A stretch of DNA of 64,000 nt, taken from NCBI GenBank assembly GCA_013420905.1, contig JAAXNY010000008.1:1674001-1738000 (forward strand), given 5' to 3'. The position numbers and the translations under genes are program-made. The notes below the pieces were generated by a model. It saw only the letters and a program-made list of their open reading frames with translations, made no database searches and was not told where the DNA came from. Positions 35,501-48,139 of the stretch are shown here, in pieces (position 1 is the stretch's first letter; each line of letters starts with the position of its first letter). The DNA is from Collybia mongolica. Taxonomy: Eukaryota > Basidiomycota > Agaricomycetes > Agaricales > Clitocybaceae.

Positions 35501-38500
35501 CTTAAGGTTGTAATTTGAGAGCCGGGAAAGCTCCAACTGGAATGCTAGTGCCGGCTCGATGTTACGAATGGCTTGCTCTTCACCCCAAGTTCCACCAAAT
35601 TCACGAAGGGTAAAATAGACAGGGTATTGACTGCGGCGGCAGATCAAGATGGAGACACGTCGAATGCCACGATGAACGAGGGTATCTTTATGGTCGTTAA
35701 CGAACTCGGTGACTTTCTCGCTCCAGGAACCTTCTAGCATGTCGTCTTCTTCTTCAAAAATGCGAAGTGCGATATTAATAACATTGGGTGGTTGGCTATT
35801 CGTCCCATAACGCTGGCGGAATTCTTCAGCATCGAAAGGCGGGAGCATTGATGCGACCTTATTAAACCCTCGGGCAAGAGAAGCCATGTTGGGGAAGGAC
35901 GCGATAGCTCCAGTTCTGACAGGCTGCGACTGATGGCGGTTGATCATGTATGTAAGGTCACTGACAGAGCCAGCCCTTCGATTCTCGCTGATAATATGGA
36001 GGTCGGTAAGATGTTCAAAAAATATCTGGATTTACTTTACCCAAAAGTGATCCGGGGAGTTGAGGGAGGCGAGTGCGATTGGCCAAGGTTGAAACGCCAT
36101 GTGACAATATTTGGGACTTCCCCGTCATCCAATGTGTCTCCTTCTTCGTAATCGATAGAGAGCAATGTGTAGGCTCTATACGCACGACGAATGTAAACCT
36201 CAAAGGCAGCTAAAATAGGTCTTCAATACCTGACCATAAAGTTCTGGGTAACATCAAATACCTAATGTAACCATCGGGTCTGCATGATTGAAGAATGCAG
36301 GAAGTACATCATACACCGTGTACCGCGAATCACTCAATTCCTTCAATACCTCAGCAGAGGGTGTTCTACAACCATCTTAGCGATAAAGCACCCCAGAAGT
36401 CGACTCATTTACCTTGGTCCCTGTCCTTGTTCACCGTAGTAGTTGTTTGTCACTGAGTTCTTGAGAACAGATTCCATCTGAACCAAACGTTCTTCATATG
36501 AGGGCATCTGGCCTAGAATGAGAACTTCGCGAGCTTTCAGAGATACTGAAGTTGATGACCTTGCGTTGTTGTTAAATTGTTAATGAGGCACCCAATACCA
36601 ATTGAGGAAAGGACACTTACTTGGCCTCAAGAGCAGCGAGGCCTTGCATTGTCTTATAAAGTCTGCTCTCAACGTTCGATACGTTAAGGCCACTCGTCTT
36701 CACATAGTCAAGAAGTGCCAATACCAGCTTGGATTTACTTTGGGCCTTGATGTGACTGAGGACCAGACTTGTTACCTTATCGAGGTCATCCTTATGCTGC
36801 TCACGCAACGTTAGAACTCGGGCCTCTATACTGCCACCGAAAAGTTTCTCGGTGGCTTCGTAACGCTCCAAAAGGGAAGCAATCGTCTCGGTTTCGTGAC
36901 CCTTCAGACCATTCAGATACCTTTCTAAGGCTTCAAAGAGAGCACCGAGAGACGACCGGAGCATAGTACGATCTTGAGGAGGTACGTTGTCCTGGAGATA
37001 ATGTTCGGCCACCTTCTTGATCCTAACTGCAGGGAACTCATGACCATCGCCCTTGCACTTTGCGGCGTCAATCGTGGCCCGGATACTCTCCTCAAGTTTC
37101 ATAGGCATGCGGCCAGAAAGGGATGACAGGATGGCGGTGATCTCTGAGTAAGGGAGCTCAGGTTCATGAAGTACATCAATGAGATCCTTGAGGGTGGACG
37201 CCATGATCGCTTGATTGTCGAAGCCATCCAATATGTCGCAGAGAATGCTCAGGCACCGGATAAGGCGTTGATGGGGTTTATTTCCAACTACTCCAGGATC
37301 TCCCATGACAGGGAGTTGCCCTTCAAAAGGTTTCGCGTGTTTAACCCGGGCAGGATCGTCGAGTGTGAGGATCCCGAGAATATCACCCGGTTCTAAGCTG
37401 ACTCCGGGTTGCTTGACCAGTTGAACAATACCGTCCTCTGAGGCGAGGAGAGGCATGTACATTTTCATGACCTGTAATTGAAGGCGTGAGCGCGCTATAA
37501 ATATGAGACTTGTGCATTGCCTACCTCGATTTCAGCATATTGGTCACCAGCATTGACATGATCACCACTGTCAACGAAGAATCGGATTAGCTTTCCAGGA
37601 CTGGGACTTCTGAGTTGCGTAGGGTCGTTCTCTTGCTCGATCAAGCAAGTTTTGGCATCTACCATCAACCGAAGGGCGCCAACCTCCTCTCGCCAGTAGA
37701 CCGAATGACTTTTGCCGTTCAGTAGAACGAGGAGCCCACCATCGGCAAGAGGTCTCGCTCCAACCATCGTGCGACCTCCATTAAGATACAGAGTCCAGAC
37801 CGTAGAGGATGAACGAGCAGCGGTGAATGAATATCGTGTGTTATCGTAAATGAAGTCGATGCCAAAGACTGTCTTCAGAACGTCGCGCGCAGGAACTTGA
37901 CCCTTGTCTAGAACGCGCTTATATTCTGTCCAACAAGCCTCAGAGGATAGATAGGCTTTCGTGACGGCGCCGCAAATTACTGCAAGTGTCGCATCGGGAC
38001 GTTCAGCCGTCAACTTATTGCTGATAAGAGAGTCGAGCCAGCCCGTCGTAAACGTATTATTAGTGAATGCCTCCAATTCTAAAAGCTTGATGAGATACTC
38101 GACGGTGGTCCTAAAATCGCCGCGAATGCTTAGTTCCTTGAGTGCGACGATCATGTTCTTCCGACTTTCACTACGATCTTCTCCATAGGCAAAAATATGA
38201 CCAAATTGCGAATCGGCAAATTCATGCAGTCCGCCTGCAGTACTGACAGAGAAATAACCCCACACGTTGGTGCTCGAGCGAAAATTAAGCTCCTGGATTG
38301 ATCCAGAAGATGGTTTGAACCCAGCATCTGGATTTTCGGCCGTGATACGAACGGCGACGACATGCCCCTTGGGCCTGGGTTTACGTTGCAACTGGTTGGA
38401 GTCTGGTTTTGTCATATCGAAATCGATTTCGGAAGTTCCATTGGGAGCAACACCATACAGTTGGCGAATGTCACGAATGCGGTGTAGGGGGATGCCCATA

Positions 38501-39920
38501 GCAATTTGAAGCTGAGCAGCTGGAAGGTTGACACCGGTCACCATCTCAGTCGTCGGGTGCTCAACCTGAAGTCGAGGGTTGAGTTCCAAGAAGTAAAAGT
38601 AGTCCTCCGCATGGCTGTATAGATCTGAGAGAAATGTATCAGTCTTTCGTTATTGGATAAAGCAACATGATACGTACATTCAACAGTCCCAGCGCTGACA
38701 TATCCCACGAGCTTCGAAAGACGAACAGCGGCTTTCTCCATTTTTTCAAAAGTCTCCTCTTTGGCAATGGTGACGGGTGCCTCCTCAATAATCTTCTGGT
38801 GCCGACGTTGAACCGAACAGTCACGTCCAAATAGAGAGATTGCGTTGCCATACTGATCTGCAAGAAGCTGTACTTCTAAATGGCGAGCTTGCCCCGCTAA
38901 CTTCATTATGAAAATTGGGGATCCTGAAAGAAAAGTTGGAGAAAAGCGCAAAAGAACTAGCAAATCACATACCTGGGATTTCACCCGCCACAGCATGATA
39001 TGCGTTCTTGAAGCCCTCGGGACTGTCCACCTTTCTAATACCCTTTCCTCCGCCCCCCTCGCTGGCCTTGATCATAACGGGCCATCCAATCTGTTCCGCA
39101 CGCTTCAACCCTTCTTCCACGGTAGTTACACAGGCATCAGCATAGGCCTTCTCGGGGACTGTAACATATCCTGCTTCTGAAAGAACGGTATCCGAGATTC
39201 CCGTCCCCGACCATGGCATGGTTGGTACGTCGGCACTTTGCGCAACGATGGTGCTGGAAATCTTGTCACCTAAACTCCTCATAGCACTCCCTGGGGGTCC
39301 AATGAACACAATTTTATTCTTGCTCGCCGCCAGACTCTCTGGTAGGCGAGGGTTCTCCGATGCATGACCCCATCCTGCCCAGACTGCATGTACTCCGGCA
39401 CGCTCTGCTACATCCACAATGAGGTCGACATTCGCATAATTGTTGTTGTTCGAGCCACCAGGGACTTCGATATAGCGATCGGCCATACGAATGTACTCTG
39501 CGTTGACTTTCAGATCCTCCGGGGTCGCCATAACGGTGAACTCGACCTCGCGTTCGCGCCCAAAGGTCTCGTAGCTCCATTGTCGGATCGACCTGATCTC
39601 CTTTACAGCAGCAATACCTATCTGCAAGTGAGTTCAAAATCTTAACATTAGGCGCATATACTTGCCGTTGTTGGCGATGAGAACCTAGCCGAGAGGAAGA
39701 AGTCAGATTTCTTAGATGACAGGCTGATCAGTATCAAACCCTACCTTGGTGATGACTGTATGACCACCATTTGTTTTGACAAAATCTTGAACACTGCTCG
39801 CTGGAGCCATGTCCAACGAATTACCCCCTGCGCACGCGTTGAGTACCCAAACGGACATTAGTACATTCTAAAATACGCACCAATATACTGTTGGACTCGA
39901 GAATGGTCGTATGCCGACAT
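32566..39920 (-). CDS. ACC1: Acetyl-CoA carboxylase (multidomain)
   Basis: Exons on the minus strand: 39881-39920, 39745-39827, 39666-39684, 38973-39617, 38678-38923, 37525-38624, 36621-37471, 36413-36559, 36262-36365, 36041-36209, 33132-35987, 32566-33079 (about 2257 aa; yeast Acc1 is 2233). It makes malonyl-CoA from acetyl-CoA, bicarbonate and ATP, the committed step of fatty-acid synthesis. The order is biotin carboxylase ([39 protein letters not shown]), biotin carrier with VMKMYMP (biotinyl Lys about 714), central region ([20 protein letters not shown]), then carboxyltransferase ([51 protein letters not shown]). Intron 3 has a GC donor. The last about 25 residues may be intron read-through; a GTATGC donor in the tail would change the terminus. 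Confidence 0.95.
39618..39665 (-). other. GC-AG intron in ACC1
   Basis: The minus strand reads AACAACG then GCAAGTATATG and ends CAGATAG before GTATTGC. Only this splice yields the invariant biotin carboxylase start VLIANNGIAAVKE. No GT donor nearby keeps the frame. The intron is 48 bp and the donor GCAAGT is the standard GC-type consensus. Confidence 0.85.
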
Positions 39921-40762
39921 GGCAGTCAAGGAGACGTCGAGCTTACGAGAAGAGACGTGTTCTACTAGGAGGGTGGAGGTGCGAAGGGAAAAAAAGTAAA
40001 TCAGGGTTAAAGGACTTTATATACACAGAGTACGAAACTTCCTCTCCACTGGGGACAAACTTATGATCGACTCCCCAAAAGTCGTGATGGCTTACGTACG
40101 CGACAGAGGCGTCCGCATTTAGAAATCACCATCCCCTCTCGGATCAGAGTCTCGGTACGACTTTTCTTTTGCACGCTTGCAGTCAAGGTTCAAGCGCTCA
40201 AGTTCTGGTTTTGGCCAGCTTATAATTACAGGAATGCAACATAACCCCAAACCAAGGATTCTCTATCTCCATTTTATGGGGACACAGAGCATCGGACTAT
40301 TAATATTCGCTACCAAATATTAGTTAACGTTATTATTTGATTCAACAAACGCTAGTTCAACATACGCAAATATGTAATCTGCATTCATTTCCCTGTTACT
40401 TTACACAACTACTCTTATGTCCCACTACACCATAGCGGTAGACGTCAAGATTCATGTTGGGGAACAGGGTGATCCATAGCCTACCCCAAAACTGATTTCC
40501 CCTCGAATTGCGACGGGTATTTTCGGGCAAGAAGATAAGTACTCCGGGTCACACGAAACAAGTTCCCAGCAATAAAGGACATCATCCAGACTTCAACCCA
40601 TCCATCCGTATTCAAGCTTTCTAAGTCCAATGCGCCTTGGCAAACGAGAGGGAAACGTATTCAAAAACGTATTCAAAAATGTTCCCTTGACGATGTTTCT
40701 ATCGGACCCCGGACTTAGTACCAGTTCCGACACTTTCTCCATTGCCAGCCCGCCGCATGAGG
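39921..40762. other. ACC1 upstream region
   Basis: It holds the ACC1 promoter and 5' UTR. A small direct repeat (acgtattcaaaa twice, about 40648-40675) is the only notable structure. No gene is seen. It ends with the left target duplication GCATGAGG (40755-40762) of the MITE that follows. Confidence 0.5.
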
Positions 40763-41116
40763 CAGTGTTGGCCAAGTCATTGACATGTCATGAAGGTCGC
40801 CTTACAGTCGGCCGACTGTCAGTGATTGACAGTACCTGACTTGACCGTGACCCTATATCTACTAGTTACATAATAGACTTTAAATTGCGATTATCATGCG
40901 CGATTCGCTAAGACCTTTACGATAACAGTGTCAATCAAACAAAAAGCCAACATAGATTAACCAGAGACAAACATCAGGCATCCCAATATGGATGGACCCT
41001 TCTGACTTCGGAATCACGTGCGAGTCATTCCATTTCAGACGGTCATGACTTGTCATCAAAAAGTCGTCAAGCCACTTTGATGACTGTCACCTTAAAGTCA
41101 TGACTGGCCAACACTG
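40763..41116. mobile_element. hAT-type MITE (354 bp)
   Basis: The ends are CAGTGTTGGCC (left) and its exact reverse complement GGCCAACACTG (right). The similarity extends imperfectly inward (CCAAGTCA versus CCAGTCA). Identical 8 bp flanks GCATGAGG at 40755-40762 and 41117-41124 are a hAT-superfamily target duplication, and CAGTG-type termini fit that superfamily. The interior is rich in GTCATGAC/AAGTCAT motifs near both ends, as in subterminal transposase-binding repeats, and has no coding capacity. It is therefore a non-autonomous element. No autonomous hAT transposase is in the window. Confidence 0.85.
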
Positions 41117-41124
41117 GCATGAGG

Positions 41125-41413
41125 CAACATGAGCAAGGCACAACATTTACGCCATCATAGTTCTCCATCTTCGCACATCACGTAAGACCATTAGTCAACT
41201 TGGTATCGACTCTTGGCACTCAAAGCGCTCAAGGGTCAAACCGACAAAGACAACTATCCGAATCAACGACGATTATTTGTAGTGTTTTGAATTTACAAAC
41301 TAATTCACGTTCAAAAACCGAACTTTCAAGATTCAAAAGTACCTGACTCTCATTCTCAATGATCGACACGCACGACATGTACTTAATTTGCAGCGATAGG
41401 GCTCATCTCGAGA
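41125..41413. other. Spacer between MITE and ARPC2
   Basis: 289 bp 3' flank of the minus-strand ARPC2 gene. No gene or repeat is recognised. Confidence 0.45.
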
Positions 41414-42588
41414 TTAGAGTCCTGCCCCTGCAGGTCCTCTGTCAGCAATGATTCAAAAAGGCAATTGGGGAACGAACGTTGCTGTTTTTCGTTCCGTAGT
41501 TGCTACTTCTGTTTTAGCCCTATTCAAGACCTTCTGGAACTCTGCAACGCGATGCCTCATTCTCGAGTGCATATACGCCTTGGAACACTTGATATGGTAG
41601 TGAAGGTAATCACGGAAGAGTTGAATGTGTGAGATAGTTGAGGCCGCTGTCGTTGCATTGAGGAAGTGACGCGGGAAAAGAACAAAAGTCACATAGCCAA
41701 TATCATCAGCGGTACGGAGACCAGAAAGATGTCGAATCTCAAGCGGAGGCTCCCGGTTTGAGTAGAGGACCTGAGGGGCATTTTGTATGGAAGGCTGGCG
41801 TCGAGCATCCACAAATTCCTGAAGGAATAAAATAAATCGATCACATATCCCACTACAATCTAAACATTAAACATGCCTGCAAGAAAACCTTCCCAAAAAT
41901 GCGATCGGTTTCCTCTCGAAACACAGTTGAGAAGATAACAGTCACGCGATCGGGTGAGGCTTGGACGTAGATGGCTTCCTCATCGCGATAATGAATCTCC
42001 ATTAGCTCCCCCGGTGGTCCAGCTGAAGCTTCTAGCTCTTTTTGCGTCTTGAAACCCCGTTCGAAAGGTGCTGCCAGCGCGTTACGTTTGAACAATGCAA
42101 CGGACAGTATAAATGCCTCTCGGGCCTCTGATGTTCGTTGCGTCGTAGGAAAGACATATATGGGGAGATCAAAGTCAACGCACCAGGATCGGAGGGTATC
42201 TGCTCCAGATCGATCTCCAAGCTGACATTATACTCCTGTTCGGCCTGGTCCAACAGCAATACCCCGTATTCACGTCTTAATATATCGAGTGCCCCATATC
42301 TTACAAGCTCATCCCAGCACCTGATGTGCATGGAGAGAAGGAGAGAAGTTTTGCGTTCTGGCGTGGACAAGTGAAAACGGACGCCGTCAAAATCAACGAA
42401 CTGAACATCCAGTGAAGAAGGCCTGCGAACGGGTTGGTGCGTACTCTGGAAAATGTATTATAATGAACCTACTTGTTAATCTTCTCGGTCAACGTCGTCT
42501 GAATGATATAGTTTTGTGACTGGAAGGACGACAGTTCAGCAATCAAACCATATTGTGGAATGACCGACAATACCTCGAGAAGGATCAT
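41414..42588 (-). CDS. ARPC2: Arp2/3 complex 34 kDa subunit (ARPC2)
   Basis: Exons on the minus strand: 42473-42588, 42184-42422, 41877-42127, 41478-41818, 41414-41438 (323 aa). It is a core p34-Arc subunit of the Arp2/3 complex, which nucleates branched actin in endocytic patches. Family landmarks are [20 protein letters not shown] at the start, [55 protein letters not shown] and the strongly conserved [20 protein letters not shown] with VLNRAKTEV. Intron 3 uses a GC donor. The final 25 nt exon is a model; without it the frame would end at 41453 with a slightly different tail. Confidence 0.94.
41819..41876 (-). other. GC-AG intron in ARPC2
   Basis: The minus strand reads TTCTTGCAG then GCATGTTTAATG, and ends CCTTCAG before GAATTTGTG. 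This joins FLQ to EFVDARR in phase 0, matching the family (VFxQEFxEARR). The only nearby GT (four bases on) would destroy the frame. Confidence 0.8.
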
Positions 42589-44309
42589 GATTGAAAGTCT
42601 CTGGAATGCCTGTGATACAAATATAAGGCGAAGCTGAAGTTGGAGGAGAGACTATGTTTCACGAAACGGGCAGCTGAGATATGTTTACTTAGACTATGTA
42701 TGTAGTCAGAATCAGATCGCAATGAATGGATCACATGACCAACTCAATTCGCCTCAACGTTATCAACGCTTGTCACAATTGCAAATTACATCTTTCATGT
42801 TTCATGGCCACAATTAAATAGCTCTTCATGTAACCTGTTACATGTTACACGTAGAGCAACACACAACTCAGCGAGCAACCATCTTGAAAACCGCTGGTCG
42901 CATGAAGACGCAAACTATACTATCACCGATTGAGCTTTGCAAATTTTTACAAGATTAGTGAATTACTTGACATCCACTTGAGAGAATCCTTCAATTCTCG
43001 CACTAACCACAAGCCCAATATCACAGCTTTGATAACCTACAAATTTTTGTTTTGAAGCAAGAGGAAGGTGGATGCCGGTGTGCAATTCCATTTTCATTGG
43101 GCTTTGCAAAAATCATAACGCTCGGGTCACGCCAAAATTTCAACCTCAGTTGCAGCAATCGCTCAATTTTTGATGGCAACATCTTGACAGGAAGGAAACC
43201 ATATACATTTGTCACACCCAAATTTCAATGTGCTCATGTTCAACCATATCAATTAAGATATTCCCGGAGAAGTTTATTCTGGCTTTACGTGTTCCAAGAA
43301 ATGCTAGACTTCAAAGGTTTACAGTAATAGAGCAATTTATTTCCACAGCCTCCGGAGGATTACAAAGTGAAAAAATGCAACATATATCTGAACACTGACA
43401 ATTCTACAAGCTGAATATGAACAAAAAAAAGATGGACCACAATACTAGAGGCATATACACACCTGAAATATGAGTAATTAGTCCCCGATGTAAGTTGTTG
43501 TATCAAGGCCGATTTGCAAAACTCGATCAGTGATAGTAGACCCCAACGTGTTACATAAAAGTAATTAGTTAGACAACGCCCCGCCAATAGCCACCCAAAA
43601 ATACCCTGTCACTCGAGTCGACGGTGATTTATCTCGCACAGTTGAAGTTGTCGTGGCCCGGATTCATATCTGCGGAAAATGGGTTTTTAAGGTATTGGGA
43701 ACGGAGGTGGTCAAGCTTGCCTAATAGTGAGACCACTAAGGATTATTTAAGGAAGAAGACCAAACCATTTGTGGCCGGACTTCCTACTGCCGAAACCAAA
43801 GTCAACCCTGCCCATCACGGAATCGCGTTAGCGTAGGAAGACACCCTATATTATGCTTGGGACTTGCGTTATTCCGCTAATCCAATTCATGTTCCTGGAC
43901 TGGATATCCGAAGGCTGAAAACGTACAATAAAATGATGTATACATATTCGGGGTGGAAGAGTCGATAGTCTAGTAAAACCGAGTAATGTGGTAATTGTGA
44001 CCCACAAATTCATATTAATTAGGAAGTCCGTTCCGGAGAAATACGCACACGCGCGGGTAGGTAGGTGCGTTAGTGGAGAGTAAATGCGTTCCAATGATAT
44101 ATTGCGATGGGGATAAGGTATGGATCGAATGCAAGAGGTAGAGGGCGGTAACGACATAAAAAGGGGTTGAGGAGTAGGCGTGCATCCAACAACAAAAGAG
44201 GGTGAAGAAGGTGAATAATCCATTCAAATTGTAGCACTATCTATAGGAAACGGGAATATGAATTGGAAGGGAATAATGATTTTGGCACAGGTGAGATGCA
44301 CAGAAATTG
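42589..44309. other. Intergenic, no gene seen
   Basis: The ARPC2 promoter side, then about 1.5 kb of AT-rich sequence. The plus frames 43052-43327 and 43624-43836 are open but do not resemble proteins. It ends as the 3' flank of the ZDS-like gene. Confidence 0.5.
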
Positions 44310-47139
44310 TTATCGTCGTTGTTGCTGCTGCCACATGGCCAAAGGCATATCCTCTTCCCCGCTTCCAGCTGTCTCCTGCTTTCCCTCACTTGTGCGTGGT
44401 CGTTTTCCGTGAGAGGGCACGGAAGCATGGGCGCTGGTTCCTTTACGGACCTTGCCATTCAGAGACGCAGAGGGCGAGGGCGCAGCCGTGGCAGAGAGAG
44501 AGCGGCCAGGTATTCGATTCCCTCCGCCTAAAGTGAGATTTTCCTGTGAGCTATTAGAATTGTATCGACCTGTACCAGGTACTTGACCCTGATTTGGTGG
44601 CGACCGTGACCGATGAGAGGAGGACGGGGGTGGCGATGGTGAAGAATGAGGCCCCGATGGTTGTTGCCAGGATGATTGGTCTAACGGAGGCATGGCGCCG
44701 GGTGGCAGCCGTATCGGATGCTGATTAGAATCCAACGAATGATAGGAAGTGTCGCTTGGTCGTTGAGGTTGAGGTTGCACTAACTTTGGAGGGGTGTTGT
44801 GAAAGTGCGTGGCCTGCGATTGCTGTTGACTTCGTGGGTATTGTTGAGCGTTCCCACTTCCGGCTGGAGAAGATGCAGATCGGCCTAATGGTACACCCTG
44901 TTGAGGTTGTCCATTATATGCTCCATACTCTCGTTCCATCACCCGATGCTGCATCTCGTATTGTGGTCCCTTGACTGGCATTTCAGCCCTTCGTCCCGCA
45001 CCTAGTGAACCTGGGGCGGAGGACTTTGTCAAAGAGCCTCGTCTGCCTGATTCTTTCTTTTTCATTTCTACCTCTCGCTCTCTCTGTTCCTTTTCCAACC
45101 TCTCCAGTTCCAGCCTTTCCTTCTCTGCTCTCTCCCGTTGTTCCACCTGTTCTCTCTCCTTCCTTTCCTGCTCAGCTCGTTCATTTTCATTTGTCTGCCC
45201 TGTACTTCCAGAAGTCTGCGCTCCAGCTGCAGGTTGTCCATTTGGTGGGGAAGTTGGAGTTTGCGCCTTGTTGATGACCCCAAGGTACCAGAACATAAGG
45301 TTACTGATGAGGACTTGCTCATAAAGTGGACGTCTAGGATTCGCCAATTTTATGTGACTCAGCCGGTAAATGGCGCGCTCCACATGTATAGGGTAACGTG
45401 CATAGGAGTTTGACCCAATCCCAGTGGAGAGGGCTGGCGAGGTAGGGGGGACGTAGTTCTTGGAAGATTTTGATGTTCCAAGAAGTGCCTGTGCAGTCTC
45501 TCTTGCAGAAGCGCCGCTCTGGAGCGGAGGAGGATAATCCTGTTCCTGTTTCTTCTTATATCCACCACCGAAGAGAGATCCAAAGAAGCTGGATTCTTTT
45601 TCTTTCTCGGCACGTTCTCTACTCTCGTGCTCCTTCTCTTTCGCATTCTTTTTGCCTCCTTTGTCTCCACCCCATTTGAAAAGACTCTTCCCACCCTTCT
45701 CTTTCCGTTGATGGGTGGGCGGACTTGGAGGTGTAGTGGAAAGGAATGACAAAGGAGGTTGTAGTGGGGCCGGAACCTCAACGGAGGTGGGCGGCGTGGT
45801 TTCAGGGGGAGATGGAGTACGTGAAGATCCCTGATATTCCGAAGAAGATTGGGGTGTTGACGGATGCTGGGGCTGTGGGTGATGAATCATGGGTCCCAAG
45901 GCCTCGAGAAGAGATGGCTGTACTTCAGAAGGTACTGGGGGTACAACCGAAAGCTCTATCTCGTCTGGGGGTGTTGTGACAAGAACTGGAGGTGGTATCT
46001 CATCCTCCTCTTCGTCATCCCTGGCATATGCATCAAATATAGAAGCTTCCTCACTGAATGAGTCGGGTCGTTGACTGAAACCTTCATCGGAAAAAGTTCT
46101 ACGGCGATGGTTTGGGATACTAGACTCTACAGACTCGCCGTGATCACTGGATGATATGTCACTTGAGGTCCGTGGCTCCATAGGAGTGGTTGAAGTTCTT
46201 GAAGGTACTCCTCGACGTGTCGAGCCAAATCGATGTCCTCCACCATCGCCCGGCAGGCCAGGTTTACGTATCTTAGTCCGTGCCGCTCGGCGTAGAATTT
46301 GTCCGGGTGGAGGGACGATAATTGGGGCGTCCGCTTCGTCACCTAAGTCCGACATGTCATCCATCTGGCCAATAGCTGATACATCATGAGGGCTGCGACC
46401 ATGAACGGAACATCCCCAAGGGCAGATACACACCTGACGGTGAAATATTGAGGCTAAGACTTCTCCTTAACACATTTCTCAACCTCGAGGGATCATCACT
46501 TTCTGAGGCCTCCTCAGCCAGCTCCTCCAACTTTTGCAAATCGTTAATAGTCAGTTGCGGCCCGCGGTTTGTATATAGGCTGCTTCGATTTCGCCTCAGA
46601 GGGACGACATGCTCGTTCTCAACTCCATCATGCTCTGCGGGCCGATATTGACGACTGAGCATTGACCTTTTCCGCCCTAAGCTGGAGGAGGAAGATAAAG
46701 AGGAGAAGGAGCTAGATCTATCTAACGAGGAAGAAGCGTCAGAGGAAGGGGGGGACCTAGCATGCTCCTTCAAAAATGCCCGAAATTCAGCAGGTGCGAT
46801 CTCCGGATGAAGGCTCGCAGGTACCCAGAACAGGTGGAACGGGTCATCAGCTGGGTTGTTTGGAGGTGAACTAGATTCTCCCGAGCTAGTCCCAGAACCG
46901 CTACCACTATCTACCGACGATTCATCGGATAAAGCACTACCCGAAGAATCTGTGTGGAATGAAGAACCCGTTGAAGATGCACCGAGTCGATATGTTGGCG
47001 ATGAAGGGGGGGATTGATTGGGCAAGTCTGGATCAATTGTGAGAGCTCCTGGGGTAGTTGACCGTCGCCTAATATCCCGTAGAGCCTCGACCTCGCGCTG
47101 GATGTCATATTCGGATGGTTGTAGGGTGCGAGTGGCCAT
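44310..47139 (-). CDS. Zds-family protein (PP2A-Cdc55 regulator-like)
   Basis: Exons 46434-47139 and 44310-46375 on the minus strand, intron 58 bp (923 aa). Yeast Zds1/Zds2 bind the Cdc55 subunit of PP2A and steer it in mitotic control and polarity. The diagnostic feature is the Zds C-terminal motif YPIHVERAIYRLSHIKLANP continuing RRPLYEQVLISNLMFWYL (about residues 560-605), preceded by a KSLFKWGGDKGGKK / SSFFGSLFGGG basic stretch. The N-terminus contains FHLFWVPASLHPEIAPAEFR, also typical of fungal Zds-like proteins. The rest is Ser/Pro-rich and disordered, with a long Glu/Arg coiled coil (REQVEQRERAEKERLELERL) after the motif. In yeast the Zds motif lies near the C-terminus; here about 320 residues follow it. 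Confidence 0.88.
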
Positions 47140-48139
47140 GGTTGAGTTAAAGACAGAGTGCTATGATCAGCGTCTACGCAGCCACTCTTGTGACCGAACG
47201 AGCGCCGACAAGTGACAGATATCAGTGAATGTAGGGACGTCGTAGAGAGCGTTGTCGTAAAGTAGCTAGAAGGTAGGTAGCGGGGCGTTGTCGAGGCTCA
47301 AGCGAGCCGTGCAGGAAACACTGGTCTGAAGCGGAAAGGAACCGTGGTTGTAATGTATGTAATTTGTCCAACTCCGCCGCAATGACCTTCAGCCGGGCTC
47401 TCTCTCCCTCACGGCACAACATAAACTCTCTCTACAGCTACAACATTTACAAGATTTCTACATGCGACATCGTGTTCTTCAAGCCGTAACGCTGTCTGGT
47501 CTGTGTGAAACGGCGTTTCTTGTACTACACTCAGTCCGAACGATTTCAACCTGTAGCTCTTCGGACTAGCCATTGTACATGTCCAGGATAATTGTTAATT
47601 TTCCATTGAGCGCAGATTCTTAGCGGATGTTGCCTGTGCATTCAATGCTGAACTTTCTCTCCTCAGCTCCTGGATAACAGCCTGTTTTCCACAGCCATGA
47701 GCTCTGGATCTACGTAAGCATAAATGGTTTGGCACCAACCGCCAAAGCCTCGGGGTTGACCCCACTCTCAATCATTCCAACACATGTTGCCAGTGTTTCC
47801 TTATCCAGCTGAGTGTTCAGCAACTGGGACATCTCATATAAAACTGCGACGACCAATGTTGATAACAGAACTTATTCCAACTTGGTCTGTAAATACCCAC
47901 TGTCAAGTGTCTGTTGGGCAGATGTTATTCGATCTGATTCTCTTGTAGACATTGATTTCCGATGTGCGCGAATGGTGATAATACAAAGGAATTCAGCGTT
48001 ACAGCAAGGTTCACGTCGTCCACATGAACATTTTCGGCATCCAGGCATCAATACGTTGCTTCAATTCTTCCCACCCCAGGATGATTAGTCAGCACAATCT
48101 CGTCGTGATCTACGGTCTGAATAAAAGTCTTTTGCTACT
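47140..48139. other. Divergent intergenic region ZDS-like / TMA16
   Basis: 1 kb between divergent start codons, expected to hold both promoters and 5' UTRs. No gene or repeat is recognised. The minus frame 47222-47422 is short and unconvincing. Confidence 0.5.

Noticed and set aside
40648..40675. Short tandem acgtattcaaaa repeat as a possible regulatory array
   Set aside because: Only two copies; too short to claim function.
43052..43327. 91-codon plus-strand frame
   Set aside because: AT-rich chance frame with no domain or splice partner.
43624..43836. 70-codon plus-strand frame
   Set aside because: No similarity recognised; no supporting splice sites or neighbouring coding sequence.
44258..46389. 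Several plus-strand frames over the ZDS-like gene
   Set aside because: Antisense shadows of a Ser/Pro-rich coding strand; the minus strand carries the Zds motif.
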